NCBI GenBank assembly: GCA_964639665.1
Contig: CAZXEU010000121.1
Location: 1-64,000 of the forward strand
Direction: 5' to 3'
Length of the DNA: 64,000 nucleotides
Origin: CAZXEU01 sp964639665
Lineage (GTDB): Bacteria; Bacteroidota; Rhodothermia; Rhodothermales; Bin80
In this document: positions 63,516 through 64,000 of the stretch, piece by piece
How positions within the stretch are numbered: the stretch's first letter is position 1
How the letters are laid out: every line of letters starts with the position of its first letter
The notes under the pieces: generated by a model
The model's database searches: none
The model's input: the letters and a program-made list of their open reading frames with translations, nothing else
Told to the model about the DNA's origin: nothing
Position numbers and translations under genes: made by a program

Positions 63516-64000
63516 CACGGACATTGGCAGCAGTCGGGATACTGGTTGTGCTTATCGTCTTCACCGTAGGCGTGGCGGCTTCTGTAGGAGAAGACCTGGG
63601 ACGGGCCGAAGTATGGCGCGTGCTCCGGTACCGCCTGTTCTTTGGCCACGCGCCCGAGCCATCCATTACCGCGGAGCGAATTGTCTGGCAGCTTCGCATG
63701 CCGCGCGCCGCTCTGGCCATACTGGTTGGCGGCGGACTCGCCATCGTGGGAGCAGCCATGCAGACTCTCGTGCGCAATCCCCTCGCAGAACCCTATATAC
63801 TGGGAATTTCCAGCGGGGCATCCGCGGGAGCATCCCTCTTCTACCTGGGCTTTCTGCCGCCGATTCTTTCGAAGGGGTTGTCCATGCCTGTAGCTGCCTT
63901 TCTCGGTGGACTTGGCGCGATAACCGTAGTCTATTTTGTTGCCGCGAACGGGAGACGCGTATCCGTGGCGCGGCTGCTGCTGGCGGGCGTGGCCATGGCC
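63512..64000 (+). CDS. ABC-importer permease, BtuC/FecCD type (partial, runs off the window)
   Basis: The first 163 residues of an integral membrane permease. Visible motifs are the FecCD family's IVWQLRMPRAALAILVGGGL, AGAAMQTLVRNPLAEPYILG-like (IVGAAMQTLVRNPLAEPYI) and SSGASAGASLFYL, with hydrophobic helices throughout. The remaining half and the ATPase gene would lie beyond base 64000. ATG 63512 overlaps the stop of the binding-protein gene. Works with that protein to import cobalamin or an iron complex. Confidence 0.92.
   Translation, partial: MTRTLAAVGILVVLIVFTVGVAASVGEDLGRAEVWRVLRYRLFFGHAPEPSITAERIVWQLRMPRAALAILVGGGLAIVGAAMQTLVRNPLAEPYILGISSGASAGASLFYLGFLPPILSKGLSMPVAAFLGGLGAITVVYFVAANGRRVSVARLLLAGVAMA

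Noticed and set aside
1..64000. CRISPR arrays, tRNAs, rRNAs, transposases, phage genes, restriction or defence systems
   Set aside because: None was recognised on either strand by reading; short tRNA-like runs near 39.4 kb did not fold into a cloverleaf.

Overview
The window is a high-GC (about 60% by eye) bacterial chromosome segment. Several proteins point to the Bacteroidota/Rhodothermota side of the FCB group, most plausibly Rhodothermales-like. They are a secreted protein with a type IX secretion (T9SS) C-terminal sorting domain, a DUF5103 T9SS 'Plug' protein, a PorV/PorQ-type outer-membrane protein, a TonB receptor with an N-terminal carboxypeptidase-regulatory-like domain, SpmA/SpmB, a one-chain 2-oxoacid dehydrogenase E1, and an intein in a replication protein (an intein in Rhodothermus DnaB is known). 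The assignment is an inference from gene families only. No rRNA, tRNA, CRISPR array, insertion sequence or prophage was recognised.

Layout. 1-0.7 kb: a gene tail and a reading frame broken by a stop. 0.8-4.7 kb (-): peroxiredoxin Q, fused E1 alpha/beta, and a polyprenyl-phosphate sugar transferase. 5.2-9.0 kb: a lone polyketide-synthase-like KS-AT protein lacking catalytic residues, beside two free-standing acyl-carrier-like proteins on the other strand. 9.6-11.4 kb: an NCS2 permease fused to an anti-sigma/GHKL-like domain. 12.0-16.1 kb (+): three outer-membrane barrel genes. 16.1-23.4 kb (-): a tight run rsmB, a 1265-residue PVC-type cytochrome c/propeller protein, a PorV-like protein and mtnA. 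23.7-27.6 kb (+): methylmalonyl-CoA epimerase fused to a second domain, uvrC, and a molybdopterin oxidoreductase. 27.6-31.9 kb: a methyltransferase, a small cytochrome c, spmA-spmB, a CBM48 protein and the T9SS cargo. 32.5-39.0 kb (-): a zinc metalloprotease, the T9SS Plug protein and a SulP-STAS-cNMP transporter. 40.0-46.9 kb: a TonB receptor divergent from a TRAP transporter. 47.4-49.7 kb: two convergent six-bladed beta-propeller lipoprotein/secreted genes. 50.0-55.5 kb (+): dnaE with a 157-residue mini-intein, an arsenate reductase, a class I amidotransferase-like hydrolase and an SxtJ-like membrane protein. 55.5-59.4 kb (-): ppk1 and dnaG. 59.6-61.2 kb (+): polyphosphate glucokinase and dapD. 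61.2-62.6 kb (-): a SPOR lipoprotein and deoC. 62.6 kb to the end (+): the binding protein and permease of a cobalamin/siderophore-type ABC importer, cut by the window edge.

How the genes fit together. The ppk1 and polyphosphate glucokinase genes form a make-and-use polyphosphate pair flanking dnaG. TonB receptor plus TRAP could carry one substrate across both membranes. Plug, PorV-like protein and sorting-domain cargo are scattered T9SS parts. The most unusual theme is domains kept as open reading frames although their catalytic residues are gone: KS and AT of the 5.2 kb protein, the alpha/beta-hydrolase tail of the epimerase, the GHKL tail of the permease, and the second catalytic histidine of PPK1. 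Several intergenic gaps of 0.4-1 kb are large for a bacterium, and one carries what looks like an eroded antisense membrane-protein gene.
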